A DNA stretch of 45,337 bases from Gemmatimonadota bacterium (GCA_009841475.1 VXLT01000301.1:1-45337), one strand, 5' to 3'. Shown: positions 24,754 to 33,296, counted from the first letter of the stretch. Numbers and translations are program-made. Notes: generated from the sequence alone by a model not told the origin.

Positions 24754-24764
24754 GGGTCGGGCAG

Positions 24765-24801
24765 CGGTGCAAAATGCGCCGCGATGTCGCAGCTTGCACC
24801 G
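24765..24801. promoter_or_regulatory. Inverted repeat in front of glpK
   Basis: CGGTGCAA (24765-24772) and TTGCACCG (24794-24801) are perfect 8-base arms 21 bases apart, ending 13 bases before the glpK ATG. They overlap the likely ribosome-binding region, so the element could be a repressor operator or an RNA hairpin that limits initiation. The 61-base maf-glpK gap has no other clear signal. Confidence 0.45.
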
Positions 24802-24814
24802 GAGCGGCCCGGAA

Positions 24815-26329
24815 ATGAGCGCGGGCGCCGTGCTCGCCATCGACCAGGGCACCACGGGGTCGGCCGCGCTCGTCATCTCGGCGGACGGAAGGGTGCTCAG
24901 CCGTGCGTACTCCGAATTCACGCAGCACTTCCCGCAACCGGGGTGGGTGGAGCACGACGCGGAGGAGATCCGGGCCGTGACCGTCCGGGTCGCCCGGGAG
25001 GCGCTCGCCGCCGCCGGGACCGAGGTCCGGGCGCTGGGCGTCACCAACCAGCGCGAGACGGTCGTCGTGTGGGATCCCGCCACGCTCAGGCCCCTCCACC
25101 GCGCGATCGTATGGCAGGACCGCCGCACCACGGATCTCTGCCGCCAACTCCGCGAGGCGGGTCACGAGGACACGGTCCGGCGCCGCACGGGGCTGCTTCT
25201 CGACCCCTACTTCTCGGGGACCAAGCTGCGCTGGCTCCTCGAGCGCGAACCGGAGCTTGCCGCCCGGGCCCGGGCCGGCGAACTCGCGGCCGGCACCATC
25301 GACAGCTGGCTGGTGGCGTGCCTCACCGCCGGCCGGGTCCACGCCACCGATCCCACCAACGCGTCGCGAACCCTCCTCTACGATCTGCAGGAGGGTGACT
25401 GGAACGACGAACTCCTCGGCCTCATGGGGGTGCCGCGCCGGATCCTGCCCGCGGTTCGCCCGAGTTCGGGGGACTTCGGGGTCGCGCGTGGCGAGGTGCT
25501 CGGCGCCGACATCCCCATCGGCGGGGTGGCCGGCGACCAGCAGGCGGCACTCTACGGCCAGGGCTGCTGGGAGGCCGGCGCGGGCAAGTGCACCTACGGA
25601 ACCGGCGCGTTCCTGCTGTTCAACACGGGGACCGAGCGCGTCGCATCCCGCCACGGCCTTCTCACGACCGCCGCCTGCGACGCCACCGGCGGTCCCGCCT
25701 TCGCCCTCGAGGGGTCGATCTTCATCGCCGGAGCGGCGATCCAGTGGCTGAGGGATGGGCTCGGACTGCTCGAGGATGCCGCCGCCAGCGAAGAGATGGC
25801 CCGCTCGCTGTCCGGCAACGCCGGCGTCTATCTGGTCCCCGCCTTCACCGGACTGGGGGCCCCCCGGTGGCAGCCCGGCGCGCGGGGCGCGATCACCGGC
25901 CTGACGCGGGGCACCACGCGCGAACACCTCGTGCGGGCGGCGCTGGAAGCCATGGCATACGGCACCCACGAGGTTCTCGGCGCAATGGAGCGCGACGCCG
26001 GGGTCCGGGCCGCGGCGCTCAAGGTGGACGGCGGGGCCGCCAGGAATGACTGGCTGCTCGGGTTCCTGGCCGGGATTCTGGGCTTGCCGGTGCGCAGGCC
26101 CTCCATGGTCGAGACCACGGCCCTGGGAGCCGCCGGACTGGCCGGTCTGAGCGCGGGGGTGTGGCGCTCTCCGGACGGTTTCGCGGAGGCATTCGGCGAA
26201 GGGGAAACCTTCCGCCCCGCGATCGGAGCGCCGGAGCAAGCCGAGCTGATCGCCGGGTGGAAGCGGGCGGTGGATGGAACGCTTGCGGCATCCGGGCTGT
26301 CCCTCGGGGCCGGGCATCCCTTAGATTAG
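24815..26329 (+). CDS. glpK: Glycerol kinase
   Basis: The enzyme phosphorylates glycerol to glycerol-3-phosphate. The 504-residue FGGY kinase has the N-terminal phosphate loop AIDQGTTGSAALVIS, the glycerol-binding NQRETVVVWD and IVWQDRRT segments, PYFSGTKLRWLL, a second loop GVAGDQQAALYGQGC, KCTYGTGAFLL, and the C-terminal VDGGAARNDWLL adenine site. Length and motifs match GlpK closely; the usual SSR after DQGTT is GSA here. The ATG at 24815 lies after GGAGCGG; the frame extends further upstream without homology. No glpF or glpD is nearby. The inverted repeat just upstream suggests specific control. Confidence 0.94.
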   Translation: MSAGAVLAIDQGTTGSAALVISADGRVLSRAYSEFTQHFPQPGWVEHDAEEIRAVTVRVAREALAAAGTEVRALGVTNQRETVVVWDPATLRPLHRAIVWQDRRTTDLCRQLREAGHEDTVRRRTGLLLDPYFSGTKLRWLLEREPELAARARAGELAAGTIDSWLVACLTAGRVHATDPTNASRTLLYDLQEGDWNDELLGLMGVPRRILPAVRPSSGDFGVARGEVLGADIPIGGVAGDQQAALYGQGCWEAGAGKCTYGTGAFLLFNTGTERVASRHGLLTTAACDATGGPAFALEGSIFIAGAAIQWLRDGLGLLEDAAASEEMARSLSGNAGVYLVPAFTGLGAPRWQPGARGAITGLTRGTTREHLVRAALEAMAYGTHEVLGAMERDAGVRAAALKVDGGAARNDWLLGFLAGILGLPVRRPSMVETTALGAAGLAGLSAGVWRSPDGFAEAFGEGETFRPAIGAPEQAELIAGWKRAVDGTLAASGLSLGAGHPLD

Positions 26330-26398
26330 AGGTCGCGCCGAAAGGCGGGCAGGCCTGGCGGGCGCAGGTGCCGGATTGAACCCGGAGCGAAAACCAGG

Positions 26399-26821
26399 AT
26401 GAAAAACGGACGCTTTTTCGTGGGACTGGTCGGGGTCGCCGCGGTGGTTGCGTGGCTGATGTGGACCGGAATCAGCGACAGCATGGTGTACTACCTCACC
26501 CCCGTCGAGCTGATGGCCCGGGTCGACGAGGACCCGACCTTCCATGAGGTGGGGGTCAAGGTCAGCGGACGGGTCGTCGAGGGATCGTGGGAACGGGGGG
26601 CCGGCGGCACCGGGACCCACCGGTTCGTGGTCGCCGACCTGGAACGCCCGGAGATCCTCTTCACGGTAATGTACGAGGACGTCCTGCCGGACACCTTCAA
26701 CGACACCGCCGAGGTGGTGCTCGAGGGTACCTACGGGACGGACGGCGTATTCACCGCCCACACGGTCCTCACCAAGTGCGGCAGCCGCTACGAGGCGGCG
26801 GAGGAGGAGTTGGCGGCGTGA
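26399..26821 (+). CDS. ccmE: Cytochrome c maturation haem chaperone CcmE, CxxxY variant
   Basis: CcmE carries haem in the periplasm from CcmC to CcmF. The 140-residue protein has one N-terminal membrane helix (residues 6-23) and the small beta-barrel (LTPVELMARVDEDP, VKVSGRVVEGSW, EILFTVMYEDVLPDTF, VVLEGTYGTDGVFTAHTVLTK). Where standard CcmE has the haem-binding His in HxxxY, this one has Cys127-GSR-Tyr131, the CxxxY form described for variant System I in archaea and some bacteria such as Desulfovibrio. In those systems ccmH is usually missing, as it is in this operon. The stop overlaps the ccmF start (GTGA). Confidence 0.92.
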   Translation: MKNGRFFVGLVGVAAVVAWLMWTGISDSMVYYLTPVELMARVDEDPTFHEVGVKVSGRVVEGSWERGAGGTGTHRFVVADLERPEILFTVMYEDVLPDTFNDTAEVVLEGTYGTDGVFTAHTVLTKCGSRYEAAEEELAA

Positions 26822-28863
26822 CGATCCTGGGCGAAATCGCCCTCTGGATCGCCCTTCCCGTTGCACTCTGGGGCGCGGTCGTATCGTTCGTCGGGGGCAG
26901 GACCGGAAGGAGCGACCTGGTCCTGAGCGGCGAGCGCACCGTCCATGTCGTCACCCTCCTGCTGATCGTGACCTCCCTGGGGATCATCGCGGCCTTCGTG
27001 GGCAACCGGTACGAGTACCTGTACGTCGCCAACTACTCCAACCGCGAACTCGACACCTACTTCAAGGTGGCCGGCCTCTGGGCGGGCCAGCGCGGCTCCC
27101 TGGTCTTCTGGACTCTTCTCCTCTCGGTCTTCGCATCCATCGCGGTCTTCCGCAACCGGCGCCGCAACCGCGAGTTCATGCCCTATGTCGGCGGAACGCT
27201 CCTCGGGCTGCTCTCCTTCCTGGTCATCGTGCTGCTCTTTGCCGACGTCAATCCCTTCGAAAGGATGGGATTCACGCCCGCGAACGGCCGCGGCCTCAAT
27301 CCCCAGCTGCAGAACTACTGGATGACCATCCACCCTCCCACGCTCTACCTGGGGTTCACGTCGTTCGCGGTTCCCTTCGCCTTCGCGGTTTCGGCGCTGC
27401 TCACGGGCCGGCTGGACTCGCGCTGGATCGCGGTCACCCGGCGCTGGATCCTTCTCAGCTGGTTCTTCCTCACCATCGGGATCATCTTCGGGATGCGGTG
27501 GGCCTACGAGGAGCTGGGGTGGGGCGGCTACTGGTTCTGGGACCCGGTCGAGAACGCATCGCTCCTCCCGTGGCTCACCGCAACCGCCTTCCTCCACTCG
27601 ATCCAGATCCAGGAGAACCGGGGGATGCTGAAGGTGTGGAACATGGGCCTCGTCGTCACCACTTTCCTCCTCACCCTCTTCGCCACCTTCCTGACGCGCT
27701 CCGGCCTCATCGAATCGGTCCACAGTTTCGCACAAAACCTGACGATCGCGTACATCTTCCTGGGCTTCATGGGGGGGCTGGCCGCGTTCTCCATCCTGCT
27801 GATCGTCCACCGGCTCCCGTCGCTCCGGCCGGAGAACCGGATCCAGTCGTTCCTGTCGCGGGAGTCCGCCTTCCTCTTCAACAACCTCCTGTTGCTGGGA
27901 ATCGCCTTCGCGGTGGCGTGGGGGACGCTCTTCCCGCTCATCACCGAAGGGCTGTTCGGCCAGAAGATCAACGTGGGGCCGCCCTTCTACAACCGCGTCA
28001 ACATCCCCATCGGACTGATCCTGCTGACGCTGATGGGAATCGGGCCCGTGATCGCGTGGCGGCGAGCGTCGCCGCGCAATCTGCGCAGGAACTTCACGCT
28101 TCCGCTCGCGGCGTCCGCCCTCATGCTCGCGGCACTTCTCCTGACCGGAGTGCGGCACACCATGGCGCTCGCCACCTTTGCGATCGCCGCCTTCGTGATG
28201 ACGATTGTCGTCACCGAGTTCTGGAAGGGAACGAAGGCTCGCGCACGCATCGCGGGGGAAGGGGCGATGCGTGCCTTTGCCAGCCTGGTGAAGCGCAACC
28301 GGCGCCGATGGGGCGGCTATGTGGTGCACGCGGGCGTCGTCGTGGTCTTCACCGGTCTGGCCGGCGCGGCCTTCGACACCGCGGTGGTCCAGGAGCTTGC
28401 GCCGGGGGAGGCGGTCACGGTCAGATCCGCCTTCGGCAACGAGTACCGCCTCGTCTACGAGAGCCTCTCTCATTCGCGGCCCCGCGTGGCGGAGGACGCC
28501 CGTGAGAACGACTGGCGCTGGACCGCGCTGATGACGGTGTACCGGAACGGTGAGCGCACCGGCATCGTGCGCCCGGAACGGCGTTTCTACCCGGTAATGG
28601 ACCAGGCATCGACCGAGGTGGGGATCGTGAGCGCGGCGCTGGAGGACCTCTACGTCATCCCGCGCGACGTCGACCTCGACAGCGGCGCCGACCGTGTGAT
28701 CTTCGAGGTCAAGACGCTGCCGCTGGTCCCGTGGATCTGGTCGGGCGGACTGCTGGTGGCGATCGGCGCGCTGGTCGGTCTGTGGCCCCCGCCCCCCATG
28801 CGCGCACACGCCGCCCAGCACAGGGCCGTCCCCGGCCCGCTGCCGGCCGGAGCGTCCGGGTAG
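26818..28863 (+). CDS. ccmF: Cytochrome c haem lyase subunit CcmF
   Basis: CcmF takes haem from CcmE and attaches it to apocytochrome c. The 681-residue polytopic membrane protein begins with GTG inside the ccmE stop. The tryptophan-rich haem-handling segment is GWGGYWFWDPVENASLLPWL (around residue 233), and the conserved periplasmic histidines lie in NYWMTIHPPTLYLGF, ENASLLPW-flanking loops and VVHAGVVVVF. A large periplasmic C-terminal domain between the last two helices is present (about residues 520-640). It is slightly longer than the E. coli protein, with a Pro/Ala-rich tail. It works with the CxxxY CcmE just upstream. Confidence 0.95.
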   Translation: MTILGEIALWIALPVALWGAVVSFVGGRTGRSDLVLSGERTVHVVTLLLIVTSLGIIAAFVGNRYEYLYVANYSNRELDTYFKVAGLWAGQRGSLVFWTLLLSVFASIAVFRNRRRNREFMPYVGGTLLGLLSFLVIVLLFADVNPFERMGFTPANGRGLNPQLQNYWMTIHPPTLYLGFTSFAVPFAFAVSALLTGRLDSRWIAVTRRWILLSWFFLTIGIIFGMRWAYEELGWGGYWFWDPVENASLLPWLTATAFLHSIQIQENRGMLKVWNMGLVVTTFLLTLFATFLTRSGLIESVHSFAQNLTIAYIFLGFMGGLAAFSILLIVHRLPSLRPENRIQSFLSRESAFLFNNLLLLGIAFAVAWGTLFPLITEGLFGQKINVGPPFYNRVNIPIGLILLTLMGIGPVIAWRRASPRNLRRNFTLPLAASALMLAALLLTGVRHTMALATFAIAAFVMTIVVTEFWKGTKARARIAGEGAMRAFASLVKRNRRRWGGYVVHAGVVVVFTGLAGAAFDTAVVQELAPGEAVTVRSAFGNEYRLVYESLSHSRPRVAEDARENDWRWTALMTVYRNGERTGIVRPERRFYPVMDQASTEVGIVSAALEDLYVIPRDVDLDSGADRVIFEVKTLPLVPWIWSGGLLVAIGALVGLWPPPPMRAHAAQHRAVPGPLPAGASG

Positions 28864-28870
28864 GGACTCG

Positions 28871-29314
28871 ATGACCGTGCTCCTTGGGGGCATCCTGCTC
28901 GCCGCGGGCGTGATGCTGTACGTTCTCGAACCGGTCTTTTCGGGACGGGGGGCGCCGCTCTACGACGGGGTGGACGACTTCGACGAGGGAGCCGCACGGC
29001 GCCGGGTCGCCCTCACCGCCCTGCGTGATCTCGAATACGACCGCGCGACCGGAAAGCTGGACGGCGACGACTACGAGATGCTCAAGACCGAGCTTTCCCG
29101 CGAGGCCCTCCAGCATATGGGACCTCGGCAGCGGGGGGGTGGCGACCCGGTCACGGAACGGGCGTCACGGGAGCTGGAGGAGGAGATCGAGCAGATCCGC
29201 AGGGCGCTCCGCGAGGGGCTCCAGTGCGGGGATTGCGGTCACCTCAACGCCTTCGGCGCACGGTATTGCGGGCGCTGCGGCGAAGCGCTGGAACGCGACG
29301 GAGGCGCTTCTTGA
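28871..29314 (+). CDS. CcmI-like N-terminal domain with C-terminal zinc ribbon
   Basis: The 147-residue protein has an N-terminal membrane helix (residues 4-20) and a cytoplasmic charged helical part, ALTALRDLEYDRATGKLDGDDYE, that matches the start of CcmI/CycH proteins. The usual periplasmic TPR half of CcmI is missing. Instead the C-terminus is a zinc ribbon: Cys119, Cys122, Cys133 and Cys136 in CGDCGHLNAFGARYCGRCG. Its position between ccmF and ccmA makes a role in cytochrome c maturation likely, but apocytochrome binding by a TPR domain cannot apply. The stop overlaps the ccmA TTG start. Confidence 0.75.
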   Translation: MTVLLGGILLAAGVMLYVLEPVFSGRGAPLYDGVDDFDEGAARRRVALTALRDLEYDRATGKLDGDDYEMLKTELSREALQHMGPRQRGGGDPVTERASRELEEEIEQIRRALREGLQCGDCGHLNAFGARYCGRCGEALERDGGAS

Positions 29315-30018
29315 CCCTGGCCGCGCGCAACCTGGTGTGCAGCTACGGCCCCACACGCGCCCTCGACGGCGTCGATCTCGAAGTGGCCGGTGACTCGATC
29401 CTGGCCGTCTTCGGGCCCAACGGGGCGGGGAAGACCACGCTGCTCAAGGCGCTCAGCGGCGAACGCAAGCCTGACGCCGGGCGGGTCGTGGCGGATGGGA
29501 AGGCGGTCACGGGATCGGATCCGGCTTGGCGTGGCAGGGTGGGGCTGGTTTCGCACCGCACCGGCCTCTACATGAAGCTCACCGTGATGGAGAACCTGCT
29601 CTTCTTCGCTTCGCTGCACGCCGTTGCGGGGCCGGCCGACGCCGCCAGCGCCGCGTTGGCCGCGGTGGGTGGCCGGGAGCTCGCCGGGACCCGGGCGGAG
29701 GCGCTTTCCCGCGGACAGCGGCAGCGGATCGCGTTGGCGCGCGCCCTCCTTCATGATCCCGATATCCTCTTTCTGGACGAGCCCTTCTCGGGACTCGATC
29801 CCTCCGGCGCGGATGCGCTGGCGACCATGCTGGGAGCACGCAGGTCCCCCGAGAGGATCATCGTGCTCGTGACCCACGATCTGCGGCGGGGACTCGGGCT
29901 GGCGGACCGGGTGGTGCTGCTGCGGCGCGGCCGCAAGGTGCTGGACGCCGCGCGCGCCGAGTGCGAGCCGGAGGCACTGCTCGAACTCTTCACCGGCGAC
30001 GCACGGGGGCGCGCGTGA
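29311..30018 (+). CDS. ccmA: Haem exporter ATPase CcmA
   Basis: CcmA is the ATPase of the CcmABCD complex that releases haem-loaded CcmE. The 235-residue ABC protein has Walker A GPNGAGKTT at 35-43, the signature LSRGQRQRIALARALL and Walker B ILFLDEPFSGLDPS, then a switch His in LVTHDLRRG. The start is TTG, overlapping the previous stop (TTGA); the homology starts at TLAARNLVCSYG, so no ATG is needed. The signature's Q-rich LSRGQ is the usual CcmA form. It sits directly before ccmB. Confidence 0.92.
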   Translation: MTLAARNLVCSYGPTRALDGVDLEVAGDSILAVFGPNGAGKTTLLKALSGERKPDAGRVVADGKAVTGSDPAWRGRVGLVSHRTGLYMKLTVMENLLFFASLHAVAGPADAASAALAAVGGRELAGTRAEALSRGQRQRIALARALLHDPDILFLDEPFSGLDPSGADALATMLGARRSPERIIVLVTHDLRRGLGLADRVVLLRRGRKVLDAARAECEPEALLELFTGDARGRA

Positions 30019-30692
30019 CGTCGCTCCGCTGGATCTGGTTGATCGCCCGGAAGGACCTGCGGGCCGAGTTCCGCTCCGGAGGCAGGATCGCCGCGATGCT
30101 CGCCTTCTCCGTGCTGGCATGCTTTCTCTTCAGCTTCTCGCTGGACCGGACCCTCGTTTCGGGCCGGGAGATCGCATCGGGCCTGCTCTGGCTGACGGTA
30201 CTCTTCGCCTCGATCTCGGGGGCCGGGCGCACATTCGATTCGGAAGAGGAGGACGGCGCCTTCCGGCACTTGCTCCTCTCGCCGGTGTCCCGCCACTCGA
30301 TCTTCCTCGGCAAGGCCGCGGCCAACCTCGTTGCGGTGGCGCTGGTGGCCGTATTCACACTGTTCGCCCTGACCCTCTTCTTCGCGATCGCATCCCCCGG
30401 CCCCGTGGTGCTGCACGCGGCGATCCTGCTCCCCGGCACCATCGGCCTCGCCGCCGCGGGGACCTTCTTCGGTCTGATCTCCAGGCAGAGCAACCTGGGC
30501 GACTCGCTCCTCCCGGCGCTCACCTTTCCGGTGCTGGTGCCGCTCGTGTTCTTCGGCGCGACCGCGTCGTCCAGGGTCTTCCTCGACCGGCCCTGGGCGG
30601 AGATCTCGGGTTCGGCACGCTTGCTGTGGGCCTTCGCGATCGGCTTCGTGGCGGTGGGCTCCCTGCTGTTTCGTTACCTTACGGAGGAGTGA
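30015..30692 (+). CDS. ccmB: Haem exporter membrane subunit CcmB
   Basis: The 225-residue protein has six predicted membrane helices and the CcmB pattern: WIWLIARKDLRAEFRSG at the N-terminus, WLTVLFASISGAGRTF in the second helix with the following EEEDGAFRHLLLSP loop, and FPVLVPLVFFGAT later. The GTG start lies inside the ccmA stop (GTGA). It pairs with CcmA as the ABC transporter that acts on CcmC-bound haem and CcmE. Confidence 0.93.
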   Translation: MTSLRWIWLIARKDLRAEFRSGGRIAAMLAFSVLACFLFSFSLDRTLVSGREIASGLLWLTVLFASISGAGRTFDSEEEDGAFRHLLLSPVSRHSIFLGKAAANLVAVALVAVFTLFALTLFFAIASPGPVVLHAAILLPGTIGLAAAGTFFGLISRQSNLGDSLLPALTFPVLVPLVFFGATASSRVFLDRPWAEISGSARLLWAFAIGFVAVGSLLFRYLTEE

Positions 30693-30702
30693 CGGCCGAA
30701 CC

Positions 30703-31458
30703 ATGCACGCACAGGACGCTTCGGGGGGCGGGAACGGTATGGGAATCGGACACGGGGGAGGGGGCAGGCTCGCATATCTGGGATTCGGTCTGGCCGCCAC
30801 GGGCGTCGCGACGATCCTGCTCGTCCACTGGATGGTTGCGTTCTGGGTGCCCACGGAGGCGGCCCAGGGGGTGGTGCAGAGGATCTTCTACATGCACGTC
30901 CCGGCCGCATGGACGACCTTCCTCGCCGTCGCCGTCGCCGGACTGGCGAGCGCCGCGTACCTGTGGCTGGAGGACGAGCGGGGGGACATGGCCGCGGTCG
31001 CGGCGGCGGAGGCGGCGCTCGTCTTCGGCGCGATCGTGCTCCTCACGGGCCCGCTCTGGGGACGGCTCGCATGGGGGACCTACTGGACCTGGGAGCCGCG
31101 CCTCACCCTTACCCTCCTGCTATGGTTCAGCTACCTCGGATACTTCATGATCCGCGGGTCGGTCGCCGACCCGCGGAAGGGGAGGCGCTTCGCGGCGGCG
31201 GTCGCGATAATCGGCGCCCTGAGCATCCCGCTCAACCACGTCAGCGTGGTCTGGTTCCGCTCACTCCATCCCGAGCCCGTGGTCCTCAGGACCGAGGGCC
31301 CTTCGCTGCCCTCCGAAATGCTGGCCACGCTCATGACTTCGCTGGCCGGGTTCACCCTGTTGTTTTTAGGCATCTTCACGGTCCGCTATGCAATGGAAAA
31401 CCTCTTACGGCGCCCGGCATCGGGCCCGCCACCCGGCAGCGACGGAGCGTTTACATGA
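30703..31458 (+). CDS. ccmC: Haem-handling membrane protein CcmC
   Basis: CcmC presents haem to CcmE through its tryptophan-rich loop. The 251-residue polytopic protein has the loop LAWGTYWTWEPRLTLTLLLW at about 122-141 and the two flanking His in FYMHVPAAW and IPLNHVSVVWFRSLH. An N-terminal Gly/His-containing extension of some 20 residues (HAQDASGGGNGMGIGHGGGG) is unusual. The reading frame starts with ATG ten bases after ccmB; the stop overlaps the next gene (ATGA). With CcmE of the CxxxY type, CcmC would load haem onto a Cys. Confidence 0.94.
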   Translation: MHAQDASGGGNGMGIGHGGGGRLAYLGFGLAATGVATILLVHWMVAFWVPTEAAQGVVQRIFYMHVPAAWTTFLAVAVAGLASAAYLWLEDERGDMAAVAAAEAALVFGAIVLLTGPLWGRLAWGTYWTWEPRLTLTLLLWFSYLGYFMIRGSVADPRKGRRFAAAVAIIGALSIPLNHVSVVWFRSLHPEPVVLRTEGPSLPSEMLATLMTSLAGFTLLFLGIFTVRYAMENLLRRPASGPPPGSDGAFT

Positions 31459-31661
31459 TCTGGCGCAGCTCAATCGCCTCACTCTGGCTCCTCGCCGCTC
31501 CGGCAGTCGCGGCCGCCCAGGCCGTGGACGGGGGGCGCGGTGCACTCCGCCCCTATGTCCATGTGCTACTGGCGTACGCGGTCGTCTGGATCCTGATCGT
31601 GCTCTGGATCTGGTGGATTGCGCGAAAGCTCTCCCGGCTGAATAATGGACACGACGAATAG
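31455..31661 (+). CDS. CcmD-like small membrane protein
   Basis: The 68-residue product begins in the ccmC stop codon. It has a signal-like N-terminus (SSIASLWLLAAPAVAAAQA), a short linker, and one membrane helix (LRPYVHVLLAYAVVWILIVLWIWWIARKL, abbreviated here as PYVHVLLAYAVVWIL) followed by a basic residue cluster and polar tail. CcmD proteins are short single-helix proteins with a Tyr near the helix start and a positively charged cytoplasmic end, as here, and they always sit after ccmC. An N-terminal signal peptide is less usual. The call rests on position and shape. Confidence 0.75.
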   Translation: MIWRSSIASLWLLAAPAVAAAQAVDGGRGALRPYVHVLLAYAVVWILIVLWIWWIARKLSRLNNGHDE

Positions 31662-31669
31662 CCTCGCGG

Positions 31670-31698
31670 TTTCCCCGGGGATGGTGCGGGGCTATAGT
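31670..31698 (+). promoter_or_regulatory. Candidate promoter for the outer-membrane protein gene
   Basis: TATAGT at 31693-31698 is preceded by a weak TTTCCC at 31670-31675 with 17-base spacing. It predicts a leader of about 115 bases before the ATG at 31821, which includes a GGCCAAAAGGCC short hairpin. The gene after it probably forms its own unit separate from the ccm operon. Confidence 0.4.
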
Positions 31699-31820
31699 GT
31701 TTCTACGACATTTCATCCTGCCACGCTGCATTTCGATATGCCCGGGGGCGATGAGCCCGCTCCGGCCCGTTGCCCCGGAATAATCGGCCAAAAGGCCTAC
31801 ACACACTGGAGACGATTCCG

Positions 31821-33260
31821 ATGACGCACCGACGCTCGAAGCTGCTTCACACAGCCGCCGTCGCCTTCCTGGCGGTGGCCCTGCTGGCGAGGCCCGGCAC
31901 CGCCCAGAACAACGGTACGACCAGCACCCTCCGGTACGGCTCGGGGCTGCTGGACATCCCGGTGGCGACGGTCCTTCCCCACCTGACCATCATCGGAACC
32001 TACTCCGGGTTCGGTATCTCGATCGACAACACGCAGATCATCGACCGAAACGGCAACGTAGTGGGGCAGGGGCCCGCCTTTGACAAGTGGCTTTCGGACG
32101 GGTCGATCGCCATGGGCCTCTTCGATCGCGCGGAGATCGGCATCAGCATCCAGCACTTCGACGACCCGGATGAGGGCGGCAACATGCTGGGCGCTTTCGG
32201 ACGGGTCTCGCTGCTGCCATCGTCGGTCCGGTACCTCGACCTCGCGCTCGGGGCACGCTACGTCACCGCCCCATCGTTCGGCGACGACTACGGCAACTAC
32301 GATTTCCAGCCGTCCCGGTTCGGCTTTCCGGACTCGCGCGTCTTCAGCGGCTACAACGGGCACAACGATTTCAGCAGCACCTTCACTCCGTACGCGGTGG
32401 CGACCGCTACGCTGCCCGGGTTCGACGCCGGCCCCGACTACGACATCACGCTGAACCTGGGCTGGGGCTCGGGGATGTTCACCGCGGGCAGCGATCTGGA
32501 GTTCTACCGGACCGCCTCGTCGAACGGCCTCTTTGTGGGCTCGGCGCTCAACTTCTCCATGGGTGGGGGCCGTTTCCTGCACCTGATGGGCGAGTTCAAC
32601 GGCTTCGACACCAACGCGGGCCTGCAGATCGATTTCGGCGGACTGCGCGTGGGCGCCTTCATGCTGGGGCTGCAGCACGACGGGTCCTCGACCATCCAGT
32701 CGCGCAAGTTCGGCATCCTGGGCTCGATCGCCTTCTGCGCCCAGCACGGCGGCCTTTGCAGCAACGTGCCCGAACCGCCCGCCCCCGACACGGTGATGCT
32801 CCCCGCACCGCCGCCGGACACCGTGGTCATCGAGCGGGTCACCACGCCTCCGCTTCCCACCGGGACGCCGACCTCGATCTGCCTGGCCACCGGCATGAAC
32901 GTGCAGGTGATGCTCACGGCGGCGGGGGACACCCTGGTGGGACCGTCACGCGTGTCGATGCGCGACCTGGGCCCCGGGATCGTCTTCGCGGGCTCCTACG
33001 CCGGCGATGCCGAGTGGTTCACGGAGGACGAGCCGGTCATGGTCGAGGAGCGCCGCTTCGACAAGTCGGGCAACCCGCTGCGGATGGACTGCGACGACAT
33101 CATGCAGATCGCCCTGCACGAGGGCGTGCCGGTCTTCGTGCAGCGCTCCGCGGAGGAGCCTTACACGATGGTCTACGTCCCGATCGCCCCGGGCGAGTGG
33201 CAGGGCTACGAGTACGGCCTGCAGGGCACGCGCGGCGAGATGCAGGGGACTCGCGACTAG
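31821..33260 (+). CDS. Outer-membrane beta-barrel protein with Pro-rich linker and C-terminal domain
   Basis: The 479-residue protein has a signal peptide (residues 1-28, ending near PGTAQN). Residues about 30-310 show repeated amphipathic beta strands with Gly/aromatic girdles (SVRYLDLALGARYV, FTPYAVATATLPGF, YDITLNLGWGSGMFT and RFLHLMGEFNGFDT), as in outer-membrane barrels. A Pro/Thr-rich linker (VPEPPAPDTVMLPAPPPDTV) then leads to an about 130-residue soluble domain, similar to OmpA-like layouts although I see no OmpA peptidoglycan-binding signature. The ATG at 31821 follows GGAGACG. I do not recognise a named family. Its place after the ccm operon may be incidental. Confidence 0.7.
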   Translation: MTHRRSKLLHTAAVAFLAVALLARPGTAQNNGTTSTLRYGSGLLDIPVATVLPHLTIIGTYSGFGISIDNTQIIDRNGNVVGQGPAFDKWLSDGSIAMGLFDRAEIGISIQHFDDPDEGGNMLGAFGRVSLLPSSVRYLDLALGARYVTAPSFGDDYGNYDFQPSRFGFPDSRVFSGYNGHNDFSSTFTPYAVATATLPGFDAGPDYDITLNLGWGSGMFTAGSDLEFYRTASSNGLFVGSALNFSMGGGRFLHLMGEFNGFDTNAGLQIDFGGLRVGAFMLGLQHDGSSTIQSRKFGILGSIAFCAQHGGLCSNVPEPPAPDTVMLPAPPPDTVVIERVTTPPLPTGTPTSICLATGMNVQVMLTAAGDTLVGPSRVSMRDLGPGIVFAGSYAGDAEWFTEDEPVMVEERRFDKSGNPLRMDCDDIMQIALHEGVPVFVQRSAEEPYTMVYVPIAPGEWQGYEYGLQGTRGEMQGTRD

Positions 33261-33263
33261 CCG

Positions 33264-33277
33264 GCCTGCCGGCAGGC
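33264..33277. terminator. Perfect 14-base palindrome between convergent genes
   Basis: GCCTGCCGGCAGGC lies in the 36-base gap between the outer-membrane protein stop and the reverse glycosyltransferase stop. As RNA it would form a GCCTG/CAGGC stem with a four-base loop on either strand. It has no T tract, so it is only a possible bidirectional terminator. Confidence 0.35.
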
Positions 33278-33296
33278 ATTCCCGCGGTCACGACCG

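Noticed and set aside
26788-28893. A 701-codon reverse frame opposite ccmF
   Set aside because: Its translation is a charged Asp/Glu/Arg/His-rich mirror of the membrane protein ccmF, with no motif or start signal.
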